The notes: generated from the sequence alone by a model not told the origin. DNA of 64,000 bases from Ereboglobus sp. (GCA_029974595.1 JARKRC010000045.1:1-64000), one strand, 5' to 3'; shown: positions 18,466 to 27,106, counted from the stretch's first letter. Program-made: numbers and translations.

Positions 18466-19044
18466 TTAGCGATAAAGATTTTTCTCGCGGATCATCTCAA
18501 TCGCCTTGCGCGGGATGAAGTAGTCGGGCGAAAGGCCGTTGCGGATGCGGTCGCGCAGCTCGGTGGAGCTGATTTCGATGAGGTGCCCGTCGCAGCGGTG
18601 CAGGCGCAGGCCGGGGATGTCAGCGTGCGTTTTCGCGGGATGCCCGGGGCGTTCCAAAAAAATGAATTCCACGATTTTCGCCAGTTCCCCGATTTCGTGC
18701 CAGAGATGCAGGCGCGGAAGCTGGTCGCCGCCGATGATCCAGTAGAGGCGGTCGCCGGGAAATTGTTTTTTGAAGTGGCGCGCGGTGTCGATCGTGTAGC
18801 TGACCCCGCCTTTTTGGATTTCGTAATCGGAAACTTCGAAGCGTTTGTCCCAATCGACCGCGGCGCGCACCATGGCGAGACGGTCGGCGGCGGGGCATTG
18901 CGCGTCGTTGGGTTTGAGGGCGGCTTGGGCGGCGGGCATGAGGATGAGGCGGTCGAGCTTGTGCTGTTCGAGCGCGTCCTGCGCGGCGATGAGGTGGCCG
19001 AAGTGGATCGGATCGAAACTGCCTCCGAGAAATCCGATTTTCAT
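18466..19044 (-). CDS. nadD: nicotinate-nucleotide adenylyltransferase
   Basis: NadD transfers AMP from ATP to nicotinate mononucleotide in NAD synthesis. The 192-residue product begins MKIGFLGGSFDPIHFGHL, the nucleotidyltransferase motif with the HxGH-type site. It ends with the ISSTELRDRIRNG substrate and nucleotide motif. I chose the ATG at 19044, since the frame extending upstream to 19422 is out-of-family shadow sequence. The ATG overlaps the stop of the upstream gene by four bases, so the two are probably translationally coupled. Confidence 0.95.
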   Translation of the reverse strand: MKIGFLGGSFDPIHFGHLIAAQDALEQHKLDRLILMPAAQAALKPNDAQCPAADRLAMVRAAVDWDKRFEVSDYEIQKGGVSYTIDTARHFKKQFPGDRLYWIIGGDQLPRLHLWHEIGELAKIVEFIFLERPGHPAKTHADIPGLRLHRCDGHLIEISSTELRDRIRNGLSPDYFIPRKAIEMIREKNLYR

Positions 19045-19649
19045 GGGAGCAATTCCATCTGCGTGTCCTTGAGCAGGTCGTAGTTTTTCAGGATGCGCAT
19101 GACCTGGAGCGTGTCGCTTTTGCCATAGCTGCGGTTCACTTCGATGCGTTCGAGCAGGTCGATCAGCATGGAGCGAAAGGAGATGATGGCGTCGATGCCG
19201 CGCTCCTTGAGCAGCTGCACGCTTTGCGAGCGGAACGGTTCCGCGGTCGGCAGGCTCGGAAGCACGAGGATTTTTGCCGGCGGCTCGACGCCTTCGTTTT
19301 CGGGACCGGTCGCGTCGGCGGGAAACAGGCGCGGCACTTCCTTCAACACATCCTGTTCGAGAAAGCTGAAAATCTCCGGGCTGTTCTTGAGCGTGCCGGG
19401 AGTGAAGCGATCCGTGTGCCATGCTTTCACGGCGATGATGCCGCGGTGCACGAAAGGCAGCTCGCTGGAAAGAAGAAAAAAATCGGGTTTGCGCGAGCCG
19501 GGCTGGTAGCCGGGGTTGTAAACGAGCAGGTCGATTTCCTCGTCGCCGGTTTTCTTGCGCGCCATGACTTCATACTTGCGGATCTGGCGCACCAGAAACC
19601 CGTTTTGCTCGAAATACTCGCGGACAATGGCTTCGTCGATTGCGGACAT
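19041..19649 (-). CDS. conserved protein of unknown function, first gene of the nadD-rsfS operon
   Basis: I do not recognise a named family for this 202-residue soluble protein. It has an N-terminal helix with GFLVRQIRKYEVMARKK, then EEIDLLVYNPG (38-48) and GIIAVKAW (70-77). The order of an acidic residue (D40) on one strand and a lysine (K75) on the next recalls the PD-(D/E)XK nuclease fold, but Ala73 stands where the ExK glutamate would be, so no activity is claimed. The C-terminal half is helical and charged. Its stop overlaps the nadD start by four bases. This suggests a conserved operon, probably in Verrucomicrobia. Confidence 0.7.
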   Translation of the reverse strand: MSAIDEAIVREYFEQNGFLVRQIRKYEVMARKKTGDEEIDLLVYNPGYQPGSRKPDFFLLSSELPFVHRGIIAVKAWHTDRFTPGTLKNSPEIFSFLEQDVLKEVPRLFPADATGPENEGVEPPAKILVLPSLPTAEPFRSQSVQLLKERGIDAIISFRSMLIDLLERIEVNRSYGKSDTLQVMRILKNYDLLKDTQMELLP

Positions 19650-20147
19650 GGGGGAATGGTAATGCGGCTATCGTGCGGATTGGGATCGGGGCTGCAATAT
19701 ACAAAGTAGAAGCAGTTCGAGGATTCGCCTCCGCGTTATGTCCGCGCTGTGCCGGTTTCGTGCGGATGGATCAAAACGGCCACATCGAGGGGGCGGAAGC
19801 ATGGACAATTTTCATCAGAAAACCGCTGTTCGCTGTGCATTTTTAACCACGCTGTTCGGGGGTTTTGTCAATAAGCTATGATGAATCGGGCATTTTTGTA
19901 AAAAACCAATTCAGAATGTTGGTTTTTAGTACGTTACAAAAGTTGGCATCCGTGCTGCTTCAATGGATGCGTTTACATCTGCCCTGCTTCGGCAGGGTCT
20001 TGGGTAACATGGATGCCCAGCCTAAAAACCTGGGCAACGAACATATGGGGCCCGCCGTTAGGGGTTATCGGCGGGCCCTCATCGTTTTCAGATTCCACGA
20101 TGAAGCGATGCCTCGGGCCGGCCCGAAATCGCTTATGGAACGGCAGG
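19650..20147. other. gene-free 498-base region with stable hairpins
   Basis: No credible protein gene is present. The region lies between the start of the nadD operon and the end of queF, both on the minus strand. Its right half holds three consecutive GC-rich hairpins, described separately. The left half (19650-19970) shows nothing I can name. Confidence 0.5.
19981..20089 (+). ncRNA. candidate structured RNA (three hairpins), unassigned
   Basis: There are three stems in a row: CCCTGC-TTCG-GCAGGG (19982-19997), TGCCCAG/CTGGGCA (20014-20036), and GGGCCCGCC/GGCGGGCCC (20048-20078). The last is followed by TCATCGTTTTC, a weak intrinsic-terminator look on the plus strand. The stems are too regular for ordinary spacer, but I could not match the region to 6S, SRP, tmRNA, RNase P or a riboswitch. 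The strand is inferred only from the trailing T-run. It could instead be the queF terminator region. Confidence 0.3.
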
Positions 20148-20528
20148 CTATACGGCACGGCGCGAGCGGCCCGCCCTGCCTTTTGCGTTCCACTCGGCTG
20201 TCACGACCGAGGTGAAGCCGCCGCGCGCCTTCCAGCGCGACACGATCACGAGCGAGCGCGGTTTCATGACGCGCCCGAGGTCGTCGCAGATCGTATTGGT
20301 GACGGCTTCGAAAAAACTGCCTTCGTTGCGGAACGCGTGGAAATACAGTTTCAGGGATTTCAGCTCCACGCACACTTTGTCCGGCACGTAGCGCACCGTG
20401 ATGTCGGCAAAATCCGGATGGCCCGTCATCGGACAAAGCGATGTGAACTCGTGATGCGTGTGTTCGATCACATAATCGCGTCCGGGCGCCGGATTGGGAA
20501 ACGTCTCAAGAATCTTCGGATCAACCAT
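20148..20528 (-). CDS. queF: NADPH-dependent 7-cyano-7-deazaguanine reductase
   Basis: QueF reduces preQ0 to preQ1 in queuosine tRNA modification. The 126-residue product is the short unimodular type. It has the nucleophile Cys32 in TSLCPMTGHPDFADI, the NADPH-site motif ELKSLKLYFHAFRNEGSFFEAV and the C-terminal SVVTAEW motif. It lies downstream of the porin gene but behind a strong terminator, so it is probably transcribed separately. No preQ1 riboswitch is visible in the 35 bases between that terminator and the start codon. Confidence 0.95.
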   Translation of the reverse strand: MVDPKILETFPNPAPGRDYVIEHTHHEFTSLCPMTGHPDFADITVRYVPDKVCVELKSLKLYFHAFRNEGSFFEAVTNTICDDLGRVMKPRSLVIVSRWKARGGFTSVVTAEWNAKGRAGRSRRAV

Positions 20529-20563
20529 GCCACAAATCCTGCGCGGGCTGCCGGCGCATGTAA

Positions 20564-20605
20564 AACAAAAGACCCCGGCGGCGCGGGCCGTCGGGGTCTT
20601 TTGTT
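20564..20605. terminator. bidirectional intrinsic terminator between the porin gene and queF
   Basis: A 14-base perfect stem is formed by AACAAAAGACCCCG (20564-20577) and CGGGGTCTTTTGTT (20592-20605). The loop is GC-rich, and the outer arms supply a U-run on either strand. It ends the porin transcript and isolates queF. Confidence 0.85.
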
Positions 20606-20649
20606 GCTTAAAGCCGAATAATACTAATCAGAATTTTTTTCAGATCAGA

Positions 20650-21702
20650 TTAGAATGCGAAAATGGCCTGAACACCGGCAAAGATTTTGTCTTTGTTTGT
20701 CCCGTAGTCGATTTGGGTGCCGCTATTGTATTTGGTATAGCTGATTTCCGCGCCGACACTGAGATTTTTCGTGATGGTGTAGGCGGGCTGGGCCGAGATT
20801 TTCCAGAAGTTGGATTTATCCTTGCCGCTGGACTTTTCCTGACCGGCGCTGAAGCGGCCGGCGACGCTGAGCTTCTCGTTGATCTGCTGCTTGACCATCA
20901 CAAGACCGTAGTAGGTGCGAATGCTGGGGCCGCCGTTAAAGCGGGTCTGCAAGTAGAAGAGTTCCGCGGCGATGGTGGTTTGCTTGATGACATATTGGGC
21001 CCAGACATCGGCGATGTAGGTATCGTCAAACAGAGTAATGTCATAAGAAGGGGCGATACCGTTGATCTCGCGTGTGTTCTGGTAGGCGAGGGTGGCTCCG
21101 AGCGAGAGCGGGCCGTCATTATAGCCGAAGTGGCCTTCAACGCCGTAACCATCGCTGAGGCTGCCGTCGCCACGATATTCGTTTTGGAGATTGTAAACAG
21201 AGTTAACAACGGCGACGCCGAAGCTCATCTTGTCGACGGTGTAATCGACGCGGAGGCCTTCGTGGAAGTTCGGAATGATGTGGGAAAGAATATCCGCGCC
21301 ATTGCTGATGAAGTTGCCGTTCGGAATGTCGAACGCTTCGTAACCGATCCAGCTTTGAAAACGACCGCCGGTGATACTGATACCTTCGCCGAGGTCGTAG
21401 GAAGCGTTGGCTTCGAGGATATTGACGTCATCAGCACGGTGACCGGCATAGATGCTCACTTTGGCGGTGAGAGGAGCGAAATTGAACGCGAGACCAAGCT
21501 TGGCGGCGTCGATGTCCGTGTTCGTCTTCGAGGTGTCCGGAGTACTGTTATAATTACTTTCGGAGCCTTTCAACGTCTGGATGGAACCAGCGACATAGCC
21601 ATAGAGGCTGACATTTTGGTGAATGGCGACGTCAGCGCGGGCCGAGAGGGCAAGTGCTGAGGCAAGGACCAGACCAGCAATTTTAATGATATTTTTCTTC
21701 AT
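20650..21702 (-). CDS. outer-membrane beta-barrel protein (porin-like)
   Basis: The 350-residue product begins with a clear signal peptide (MKKNIIKIAGLVLASALALS, cleavage after SARA). The rest is alternating amphipathic beta strands with aromatic girdles, ending in FAGVQAIFAF. The terminal phenylalanine is the usual outer-membrane assembly signal. No enzyme motif is seen. It is most similar in style to the putative beta-barrel porin families found in Verrucomicrobia and related phyla. It probably acts as a general or substrate-specific channel; the cargo cannot be told. It has its own long leader and a strong terminator, which suggests high expression. Confidence 0.85.
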   Translation of the reverse strand: MKKNIIKIAGLVLASALALSARADVAIHQNVSLYGYVAGSIQTLKGSESNYNSTPDTSKTNTDIDAAKLGLAFNFAPLTAKVSIYAGHRADDVNILEANASYDLGEGISITGGRFQSWIGYEAFDIPNGNFISNGADILSHIIPNFHEGLRVDYTVDKMSFGVAVVNSVYNLQNEYRGDGSLSDGYGVEGHFGYNDGPLSLGATLAYQNTREINGIAPSYDITLFDDTYIADVWAQYVIKQTTIAAELFYLQTRFNGGPSIRTYYGLVMVKQQINEKLSVAGRFSAGQEKSSGKDKSNFWKISAQPAYTITKNLSVGAEISYTKYNSGTQIDYGTNKDKIFAGVQAIFAF

Positions 21703-21826
21703 GGTTTTGTTGGTGTCTTTTCAAGAGTCGAGGCAGGTCCGGGGGATTGATAACCTGTCGCTGCCTCGGCAATCAATTGATCAAGTAGTGAGCAGATAGG
21801 CAATTCAAAGCGCGTATGTCGAGTAA

Positions 21827-21854
21827 ATGTTAGGGAATCGTGGAAACGGTTCAA
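21827..21854 (-). promoter_or_regulatory. candidate promoter of the porin gene
   Basis: On the minus strand, TTGAAC (21854-21849) and TAACAT (21832-21827) are 16 bases apart. The start site would lie near 21820, giving a leader of about 120 bases before the ATG at 21702. Confidence 0.4.
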
Positions 21855-21888
21855 AATTTCGTGGAATTTTTTTGTCCACATTAAGATA

Positions 21889-21918
21889 TTGTCAAACAAA
21901 TATTTATATTTTTATAAA
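21889..21918 (+). promoter_or_regulatory. candidate promoter of the mre cluster
   Basis: TTGTCA (21889-21894) and TATAAA (21913-21918) are 18 bases apart in A/T-rich DNA. The transcript would carry a leader of about 240 bases before the mreB ATG at 22168. Confidence 0.45.
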
Positions 21919-22167
21919 GGCATATTAACTCTTCCCCGGGAAAAAGTTCCCAAAAAAAGTTGCTTAACGCGCAGATTTTTTTGCCTCTCGCCGTGTCGGC
22001 GGGGAATGGGCGGGGTGGGGAGGGTTTGTGTTGCGCGCCCGTGCAAACGCCCCCGCATTATTCTCATTTCCCCTTTGACAGGGGCTGGCAGTGGAGATTC
22101 TTTTCGATTGCGACTGCGTGGCGCCCGGCAGACGCGGTTTCTATATCTTTCAACGACCAGTCACAAA

Positions 22168-23184
22168 ATGGCTTCAAACCTCTTAGGCTACTTCTCCAAC
22201 GACATCGGCATCGATCTCGGCACCGCCAATACGCTTGTTTACGTCAAGGACAAGGGCGTGGTGCTTCGCGAACCGAGTGTTGTCGCCCTTGACACGAACA
22301 CCCGGAAAGTCCGCGCAGTCGGCGACGAGGCCAAGCGCATGCTTGGACGCACGCCGGGCAACATCACCGCCATCCGCCCCATGAAGGACGGCGTGATCGC
22401 CGACTTCGACGTGACCGAGGCGATGCTCCGTTACTTTATCGGCAAAGTCCGCACCAATTCATTTCATATCTCGCCGCGCGTGGTCATCGCGATCCCGTCG
22501 GGCATCACCGAGGTGGAAAAGCGCGCCGTGAAAGACTCCGCCACCCACGCGGGCGCGCGCGACGTGATCACAATTCCCGAGCCGATGGCCGCCGCCATCG
22601 GCGTGGGGCTGCCCATCGACGAACCCGCCGCCAACATGATCGTGGACATCGGCGGCGGCACCACCGAGATTGCGATCATTTCACTCGCGGGCATCGTGTT
22701 TTCGAAATCCGTGCGCGTGGCGGGCGACGAGCTCGACACGGCCATCGTCAACTACATGAAGCGCGCGTACAACCTCCTCATCGGCGAGCGCACCGCCGAG
22801 GAAATCAAAATGCGCATCGGCTCGGCGTATCCGCTCGACGAGGAGATCGACATGGAGGTGAAGGGCCGCGATTCCGTTGCCGGCCTCCCGAAGACGATCC
22901 ACATCACCTCGCAGGAAATCCGCGACGCGCTCGCCGACACGATCAGCTCCATCGTTGACGCGGTGCGCGCGACGCTCGAACGCTGCCCGCCGGAACTTTC
23001 CGCCGATCTTGTTGACCGCGGCTTCGTGCTCGCCGGCGGCGGCTCGCTCATTCGCGGCATCGACCGGCTGCTCAGCGACAAGACCGGCCTGCCTGTCACG
23101 GTGGCCGAGGACCCGCTTTCCGCCGTCGCGAACGGCACCGGCGCCGTGTTGAACGATCTCAACTGGGTGCTGCAAAATGTCTGA
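22168..23184 (+). CDS. mreB: rod shape-determining protein MreB
   Basis: MreB is the bacterial actin that forms membrane-bound filaments and directs lateral wall synthesis. The 338-residue product has the phosphate-1 loop GIDLGTANTLVYVKDKG, the phosphate-2 region MIVDIGGGTTEIAIISL and the adenosine motif GFVLAGGGSLIRGID. I chose the ATG at 22168 because it gives the standard N-terminus (MASNLLGYFSNDIGIDLG). The open frame upstream to 21889 is not conserved. It heads the mreBCD-mrdA cluster. Confidence 0.97.
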   Translation: MASNLLGYFSNDIGIDLGTANTLVYVKDKGVVLREPSVVALDTNTRKVRAVGDEAKRMLGRTPGNITAIRPMKDGVIADFDVTEAMLRYFIGKVRTNSFHISPRVVIAIPSGITEVEKRAVKDSATHAGARDVITIPEPMAAAIGVGLPIDEPAANMIVDIGGGTTEIAIISLAGIVFSKSVRVAGDELDTAIVNYMKRAYNLLIGERTAEEIKMRIGSAYPLDEEIDMEVKGRDSVAGLPKTIHITSQEIRDALADTISSIVDAVRATLERCPPELSADLVDRGFVLAGGGSLIRGIDRLLSDKTGLPVTVAEDPLSAVANGTGAVLNDLNWVLQNV

Positions 23185-23196
23185 CGACATTTTGCT

Positions 23197-23326
23197 GATT
23201 TTCGATTTCTGATTCTCGATTTGGCGGACTGTCGCTATCGCTCGAAACGATTGGGCGCTCCCGCTCCGATTCGTGATTCACATTTGGAGCGGCAGCTCCT
23301 TAATCCAAAATCGAAAATCCAAAATT
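23197..23326. repeat. palindromic intergenic element, word family A
   Basis: The left arm (23197-23222) carries GATTTTCGATTTCTGATTCT. The right arm (23302-23326) carries the inverted words CCAAAATCGAAAATCC. The arms match imperfectly. The core includes GGAGCGGCAGCTCC at 23286-23299, the same palindrome as at 1502-1515. The unit sits between mreB and mreC. Confidence 0.7.
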
Positions 23327-23329
23327 CCC

Positions 23330-24184
23330 ATGAAGCGCCTCGTCCTCGACAAACCGTTCGTCACGCTCGCGATTTGTGTCGCGGCGTGGATGCTCCTGCC
23401 GTTTGCCGTGAAGCGCGCGGCGCGGCTCGCGTTTTTTGAGTTCCAGGCGCCCATCGACATAAGCGCGGAAGCCGTCCGCAACCTCCAGGATTATTGGGCG
23501 CTGCGTTCCCGCAATCCCAACGAGCTCATCGAGGCGGGCAAGGAGGTCGCGCGGCTCAATGCTTTCTACGAGACAAAAATCAGGGAGGCAAAAACGCTTG
23601 AGGCCGAGGTTGCGAGCCTCGAACAATTGCTCCGCCTGCCCGTCTTCAACGAATACCGCGCGGAGGCCGCGCGTGTCGTGCGCCGCGATTACAACGCCTG
23701 GTGGCAGCGCATCACGATCCGCAAGGGCCGCAACTACGGCATCACCGTCGGCGCGCCGGTGATCTTTGTCGGCGGCGTCGTGGGCCGCGTGAGCGAAGTC
23801 GGTCTCTACACCTCGGTCGTCGATCTGATCAGCAGCCCGGGCGTGCGCCTCTCGGCGATCATCGAAGGCGGCGGCGAGCGCCGCCCGGTGAGTTTTCAGG
23901 GACGCTCGAGCGCCGCGTTTTCAAGGGCCACGGGCTCGCTCGAATTCGTGCCCCTCGATATTTATCTGCCGCCCGGCGAGACGACGCGCGTCGTCACATC
24001 CGGGCTGGGCGGCGTGTTTCCGCCGGGCCTTTCGCTCGGTGTGATTGCGAAGCTGGAACCCGGCGGCGACGGGCTTTTCAAATCCGCCGAAGTGAGCCTC
24101 GATCCGCGCCTCGCATCGATCATGGAGGTCACCGTGCTCGTCCCGCTCATGCCGCCGCAGCTGCCGAAAGGAGCCGCGAAATGA
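23330..24184 (+). CDS. mreC: rod shape-determining protein MreC
   Basis: MreC is a single-pass periplasmic protein that activates PBP2 in the elongasome. The 284-residue product has an N-terminal membrane helix (about 8-28) and a coiled coil around 60-105 (KEVARLNAFYETKIREAKTL). The double beta-barrel follows, with the family motif ITIRKGRNYGITVGAPVIF and a GVVGRVSEVG stretch. The ATG at 23330 matches the family start; the extension to 23273 is repeat-derived. The next gene, mreD, follows after 40 bases. Confidence 0.93.
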   Translation: MKRLVLDKPFVTLAICVAAWMLLPFAVKRAARLAFFEFQAPIDISAEAVRNLQDYWALRSRNPNELIEAGKEVARLNAFYETKIREAKTLEAEVASLEQLLRLPVFNEYRAEAARVVRRDYNAWWQRITIRKGRNYGITVGAPVIFVGGVVGRVSEVGLYTSVVDLISSPGVRLSAIIEGGGERRPVSFQGRSSAAFSRATGSLEFVPLDIYLPPGETTRVVTSGLGGVFPPGLSLGVIAKLEPGGDGLFKSAEVSLDPRLASIMEVTVLVPLMPPQLPKGAAK

Positions 24185-24224
24185 ACGGAGGCCTCGTCCT
24201 GTCCCGCGCAAGGAGCGACATCCC

Positions 24225-24764
24225 ATGATTTCCCTCTACCGCCAGCCGTTCGTCGTCATTGTCTGCGGGATATTGCTTTGGGCGATCACCGCGCAAATCA
24301 ACCATTACCTGGCCGTGTGGCATCTGAATCTTTTCACGGGCGGGTTGATGATCAGTTATGCCGCGCTGCGTTTCCGTTCGCGCATCATCTGGCGCATCGC
24401 GCTGCCGCTCGGGCTTTGGATTGACGCGGCATCGGCGGCGCCCTTCGGCATGCACGCGGCGCTGTTTCTTTTGGCCGGCATCATCATCCACAAGCTGCGC
24501 GGGCGCAAACCGCGCACCGATGCCGTCTTCAGCGTGATCGTCGCCGTGCTTGCCAATGCGGCGCTGTTCATCGCGGTCGCGGCCGTGTTTGCGATTCGCG
24601 GCCCCGTACAAACCGGGATCGTTTTCACGCTGCTACTCAACTTCATGCTTTCGAGCGCGTTTGTGCTGCTCGTCGCGCCGTGGTATTTCGCTTTGCAGAC
24701 ACGCGCGCTCGAACTCGCCGGCATCGACGCGCACATGCAGCTCGGCCAGATATCACAGGATTGA
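24225..24764 (+). CDS. mreD: rod shape-determining protein MreD
   Basis: MreD is a small polytopic membrane partner of MreC and PBP2. The 179-residue product is almost wholly hydrophobic with five or six helices. MreD sequences are poorly conserved, so the call rests on size, topology and position between mreC and mrdA. The motif LPLGLWIDAASAAPFGMHA fits the usual region of MreD with a conserved acidic residue. Confidence 0.85.
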   Translation: MISLYRQPFVVIVCGILLWAITAQINHYLAVWHLNLFTGGLMISYAALRFRSRIIWRIALPLGLWIDAASAAPFGMHAALFLLAGIIIHKLRGRKPRTDAVFSVIVAVLANAALFIAVAAVFAIRGPVQTGIVFTLLLNFMLSSAFVLLVAPWYFALQTRALELAGIDAHMQLGQISQD

Positions 24765-24767
24765 GAC

Positions 24768-26789
24768 ATGCTCCCGCCCGACAAGTCAGACCCCCGCACC
24801 GGCACGCTCGTTGAAACGCACAAAAGCTACGACTGGCGCATCGTCAGCTTCTATCCCCTCGTAGCGATCCTGCTCCTCATCATCATGGCGGGCTTTGCCT
24901 ACCAGCAGCTTTTCAAGACGGGCGAATACACCGAATCCGAAATACAGCAAAGCCAGCGCCGCATCCTCACGCCCGGCCCGCGCGGCAACATCTACGACCG
25001 CGAGGGCCGCCTTCTCGTCGGCAACCTCGCCCGCTATGCCGTCACCATCAACCTCGACGAACTCCGCACCGAGTTTCTGCGCACCTACCGCATCACGCGC
25101 CGCAATTACCGCGAGGCCGATGACAAGAACATCCCCACCTCCGCGCAGCTCTGGGTCATCGCGCGCTACGCCGTGATGCAACGCTACCTCGACCAAGTCA
25201 ACGCCATCACGGGCCGCGACGACAAGGTCGATGCGAGGCGCTTCAGCCGCCACTTCAACCAGCAGCTTCTCATCCCCTACACGCTTGTCGAGGACCTCGC
25301 GCCGGAGGAATACGCCCGCCTTGCCGAGCAACTTCCCGCCAACTCTCCGCTTCGCCTCACCGCCACGAGCACGCGCTACTATCCGTATGGCAACACCGCT
25401 GCGCATGTGCTCGGCTACATACGCTCCAGCGACGACCTCGATGGCGGAGGTTTTCCCGGCGAAAACCTGACCACCTTCAAAATGCGCGGCACCACCGGGC
25501 GCGACGGGCTCGAACTCAGGTTCAACGAACACCTCCAGGGCAAGCCCGGCTACACCATTTACCGTGTCGATCCCGCCGGCTATCGCATCGAGCCACCGCT
25601 CGAACACAGCCCCGCCGTCCATGGCGGACACCTCCACACCAGCCTCGACATCGACCTGCAGCAGCTTGCCGAGGAAAAAATGGGCGACATCGAAAAAGGC
25701 GGTTATCGCGGCGCCGTTGTCGCGCTCGATGTGCAGACAGGCGAAGTGCTCGCCCTTGCCAGCAATCCCGGCTACAACCCCAACGACCTTTTCCCGCGCC
25801 TCAGCCAGGAAAACTACGACAAGATGAACCGTCTCGAAGCGTGGGCCAACCTTGGCATCGCCGGCACCTATCCGCCCGGCTCCACCTTCAAGCTCATCGA
25901 CGCCATCGCCGGTTTTCGCGTCGGCGTCCTCCATCCCGATTCGGTCTATAATTGCGGAGGCGTCCTGCGCGTCGGCAACCGCGATTTTTCGTGCCACGAC
26001 CGGCATGTTCACGGGGACATAGATTTTCACGACGCCATCGCCAAAAGCTGTAACATCTTCTTTTATCGCGAAAGCCTCGATCTCGGCGCGCAACCCATTG
26101 CCGACGAGGCGCGCCGCTTCGGACTCGACGTCCCCACGGGCATCGAACTTCCCGGCGAGGCCAAAAACATGAACATTCCCGACCCCGTTCGCCGCCGCGC
26201 GCGCGGCCTGCCGTGGACCGGCGGCGACACGGTCACGCTCGCCATCGGGCAAAACGAAATCATCGTGTCGCCTATGGGCATGGCCTGCCTCATCGCCTCC
26301 GTCGCGCGCAACGAAACGCGCACGCCGCCCACGATCCTGCACGATCCGGGCCGCCCGGCCGTTCGCACCGAACCCATCGGACTGACCGCCGTGCAACGGC
26401 GCGCGCTTGTTGATGCCATGCGCGAAACCATAAAAACCGGCACCGGCAAGATCCTGACAAATCCGCGTTTCAAGGATCTCAATCTCGGCAACCTCGACAT
26501 CGCCGGCAAGACCGGCACCGCGCAAAAGGAAGTGTGGAAGGACGGCAGACGCGGCATCATCAACTTCGCATGGTTTGTGGGCTTCGCCCCCGCGAGCGAC
26601 CCGCGCATTGCGATAGCCGTTGTCCTCGAAGGCGATGTCCCCGGGGAGGAACTGGGCGGCGGCGCGAAGGCCGCCCCGATAGCGGGTTATGTGCTGAAAA
26701 AATATTTCGAAAAGAACCCCGAGCAAATCCCCGCTCCGTCCGAACAACCCGCAACTGGCATAATGCAGGCCCTCCATCGCCCTGATTGA
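24768..26789 (+). CDS. mrdA: penicillin-binding protein 2 (elongasome transpeptidase)
   Basis: PBP2 is the class B transpeptidase that crosslinks lateral peptidoglycan with RodA. The 673-residue product has an N-terminal membrane helix (about 27-45) and a pedestal/dimerisation domain. The transpeptidase domain has S372 in PPGSTFKL (SxxK), S427 in AKSCNIFF (SxN) and KTG at 581-583 (AGKTGTAQ). It starts three bases after mreD and closes the mre cluster. rodA is not present in this window. Confidence 0.96.
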   Translation: MLPPDKSDPRTGTLVETHKSYDWRIVSFYPLVAILLLIIMAGFAYQQLFKTGEYTESEIQQSQRRILTPGPRGNIYDREGRLLVGNLARYAVTINLDELRTEFLRTYRITRRNYREADDKNIPTSAQLWVIARYAVMQRYLDQVNAITGRDDKVDARRFSRHFNQQLLIPYTLVEDLAPEEYARLAEQLPANSPLRLTATSTRYYPYGNTAAHVLGYIRSSDDLDGGGFPGENLTTFKMRGTTGRDGLELRFNEHLQGKPGYTIYRVDPAGYRIEPPLEHSPAVHGGHLHTSLDIDLQQLAEEKMGDIEKGGYRGAVVALDVQTGEVLALASNPGYNPNDLFPRLSQENYDKMNRLEAWANLGIAGTYPPGSTFKLIDAIAGFRVGVLHPDSVYNCGGVLRVGNRDFSCHDRHVHGDIDFHDAIAKSCNIFFYRESLDLGAQPIADEARRFGLDVPTGIELPGEAKNMNIPDPVRRRARGLPWTGGDTVTLAIGQNEIIVSPMGMACLIASVARNETRTPPTILHDPGRPAVRTEPIGLTAVQRRALVDAMRETIKTGTGKILTNPRFKDLNLGNLDIAGKTGTAQKEVWKDGRRGIINFAWFVGFAPASDPRIAIAVVLEGDVPGEELGGGAKAAPIAGYVLKKYFEKNPEQIPAPSEQPATGIMQALHRPD

Positions 26790-26806
26790 CCGGGCGCGCG
26801 CAACCC

Positions 26807-26836
26807 AAGAAAAAAACCACCGGCATGAACCGGTGG
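26807..26836 (-). terminator. intrinsic terminator of the ferredoxin gene
   Basis: The stem CCACCGG (26817-26823) / CCGGTGG (26830-26836) is preceded on the plus strand by AAGAAAAAAA. On the minus strand this gives a hairpin followed by a T-run, just after the ferredoxin stop. Confidence 0.75.
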
Positions 26837-26869
26837 CTTGCGAAAAAAGGGGGGAAACAGGGGCCGCGC

Positions 26870-27106
26870 TTATTCGTCGCCGTCGTTGCCGATGGCCTCG
26901 ACCGGGCAGCCTTCGAGGGCCTCCATGCACAAGGCCGCGTCTTCGTCGGACGCAGGCTGCGCATGCACGTAAGAATAGCCGCCTTCATCATTGCGGGAGA
27001 AGAACGCGGGAGCTGTTTCGCGGCACAGGTCGCAGTCGATGCATTGCTGATCGACATAGAATTTACCAGGAATGTTGGAAGGCCATTTGTCTGCTTTGTT
27101 TGCCAT
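26870..27106 (-). CDS. 4Fe-4S ferredoxin
   Basis: The 78-residue product is a small single-cluster ferredoxin of the Fer4 type, a soluble electron carrier. The cluster ligands are C22, C25 and C28 (CIDCDLC) and C67 (EGCPVEAI); C60 is extra. The N-terminal WPSNIPGKFYVDQQCIDC is typical of the family. The tail is acidic (GNDGDE). I chose the ATG at 27106, since the 46 upstream codons of the open frame are not ferredoxin-like. It is a monocistronic unit with its own terminator. The redox partner is unknown. Confidence 0.9.
   Translation of the reverse strand: MANKADKWPSNIPGKFYVDQQCIDCDLCRETAPAFFSRNDEGGYSYVHAQPASDEDAALCMEALEGCPVEAIGNDGDE

Larger units (their letters stand above)
21703..22167. 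other. divergent promoter region between the porin gene and mreB
   Basis: This is 465 bases without a credible gene. It holds consensus-like promoters in both directions (listed separately) and A/T-rich DNA around 21840-21930. A reading frame runs from 21889 into mreB, but its first 93 codons do not resemble MreB. A second possible plus-strand -35 (TTGACA, 22075-22080) has only a poor -10. Confidence 0.6.

Noticed and set aside
18466-19422. A longer nadD beginning at 19422
   Set aside because: The extra N-terminal residues overlap the upstream gene in another frame and precede the true start motif MKIGFLGGSFDP.
19981-20089. 6S or SRP RNA gene
   Set aside because: The SRP GGAAGCAG loop is missing, and the hairpins are local rather than one long interrupted rod, so neither family is supported.
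20529-20563. A preQ1 riboswitch in front of queF
   Set aside because: Only 35 bases separate the terminator and the ATG, and the expected A-rich tail and pseudoknot pattern are not present.
24786-26930. A 714-codon open frame antisense to the mrdA gene
   Set aside because: The plus-strand frame has all transpeptidase motifs. The antisense frame has no recognisable domain and arises from high GC at third positions.
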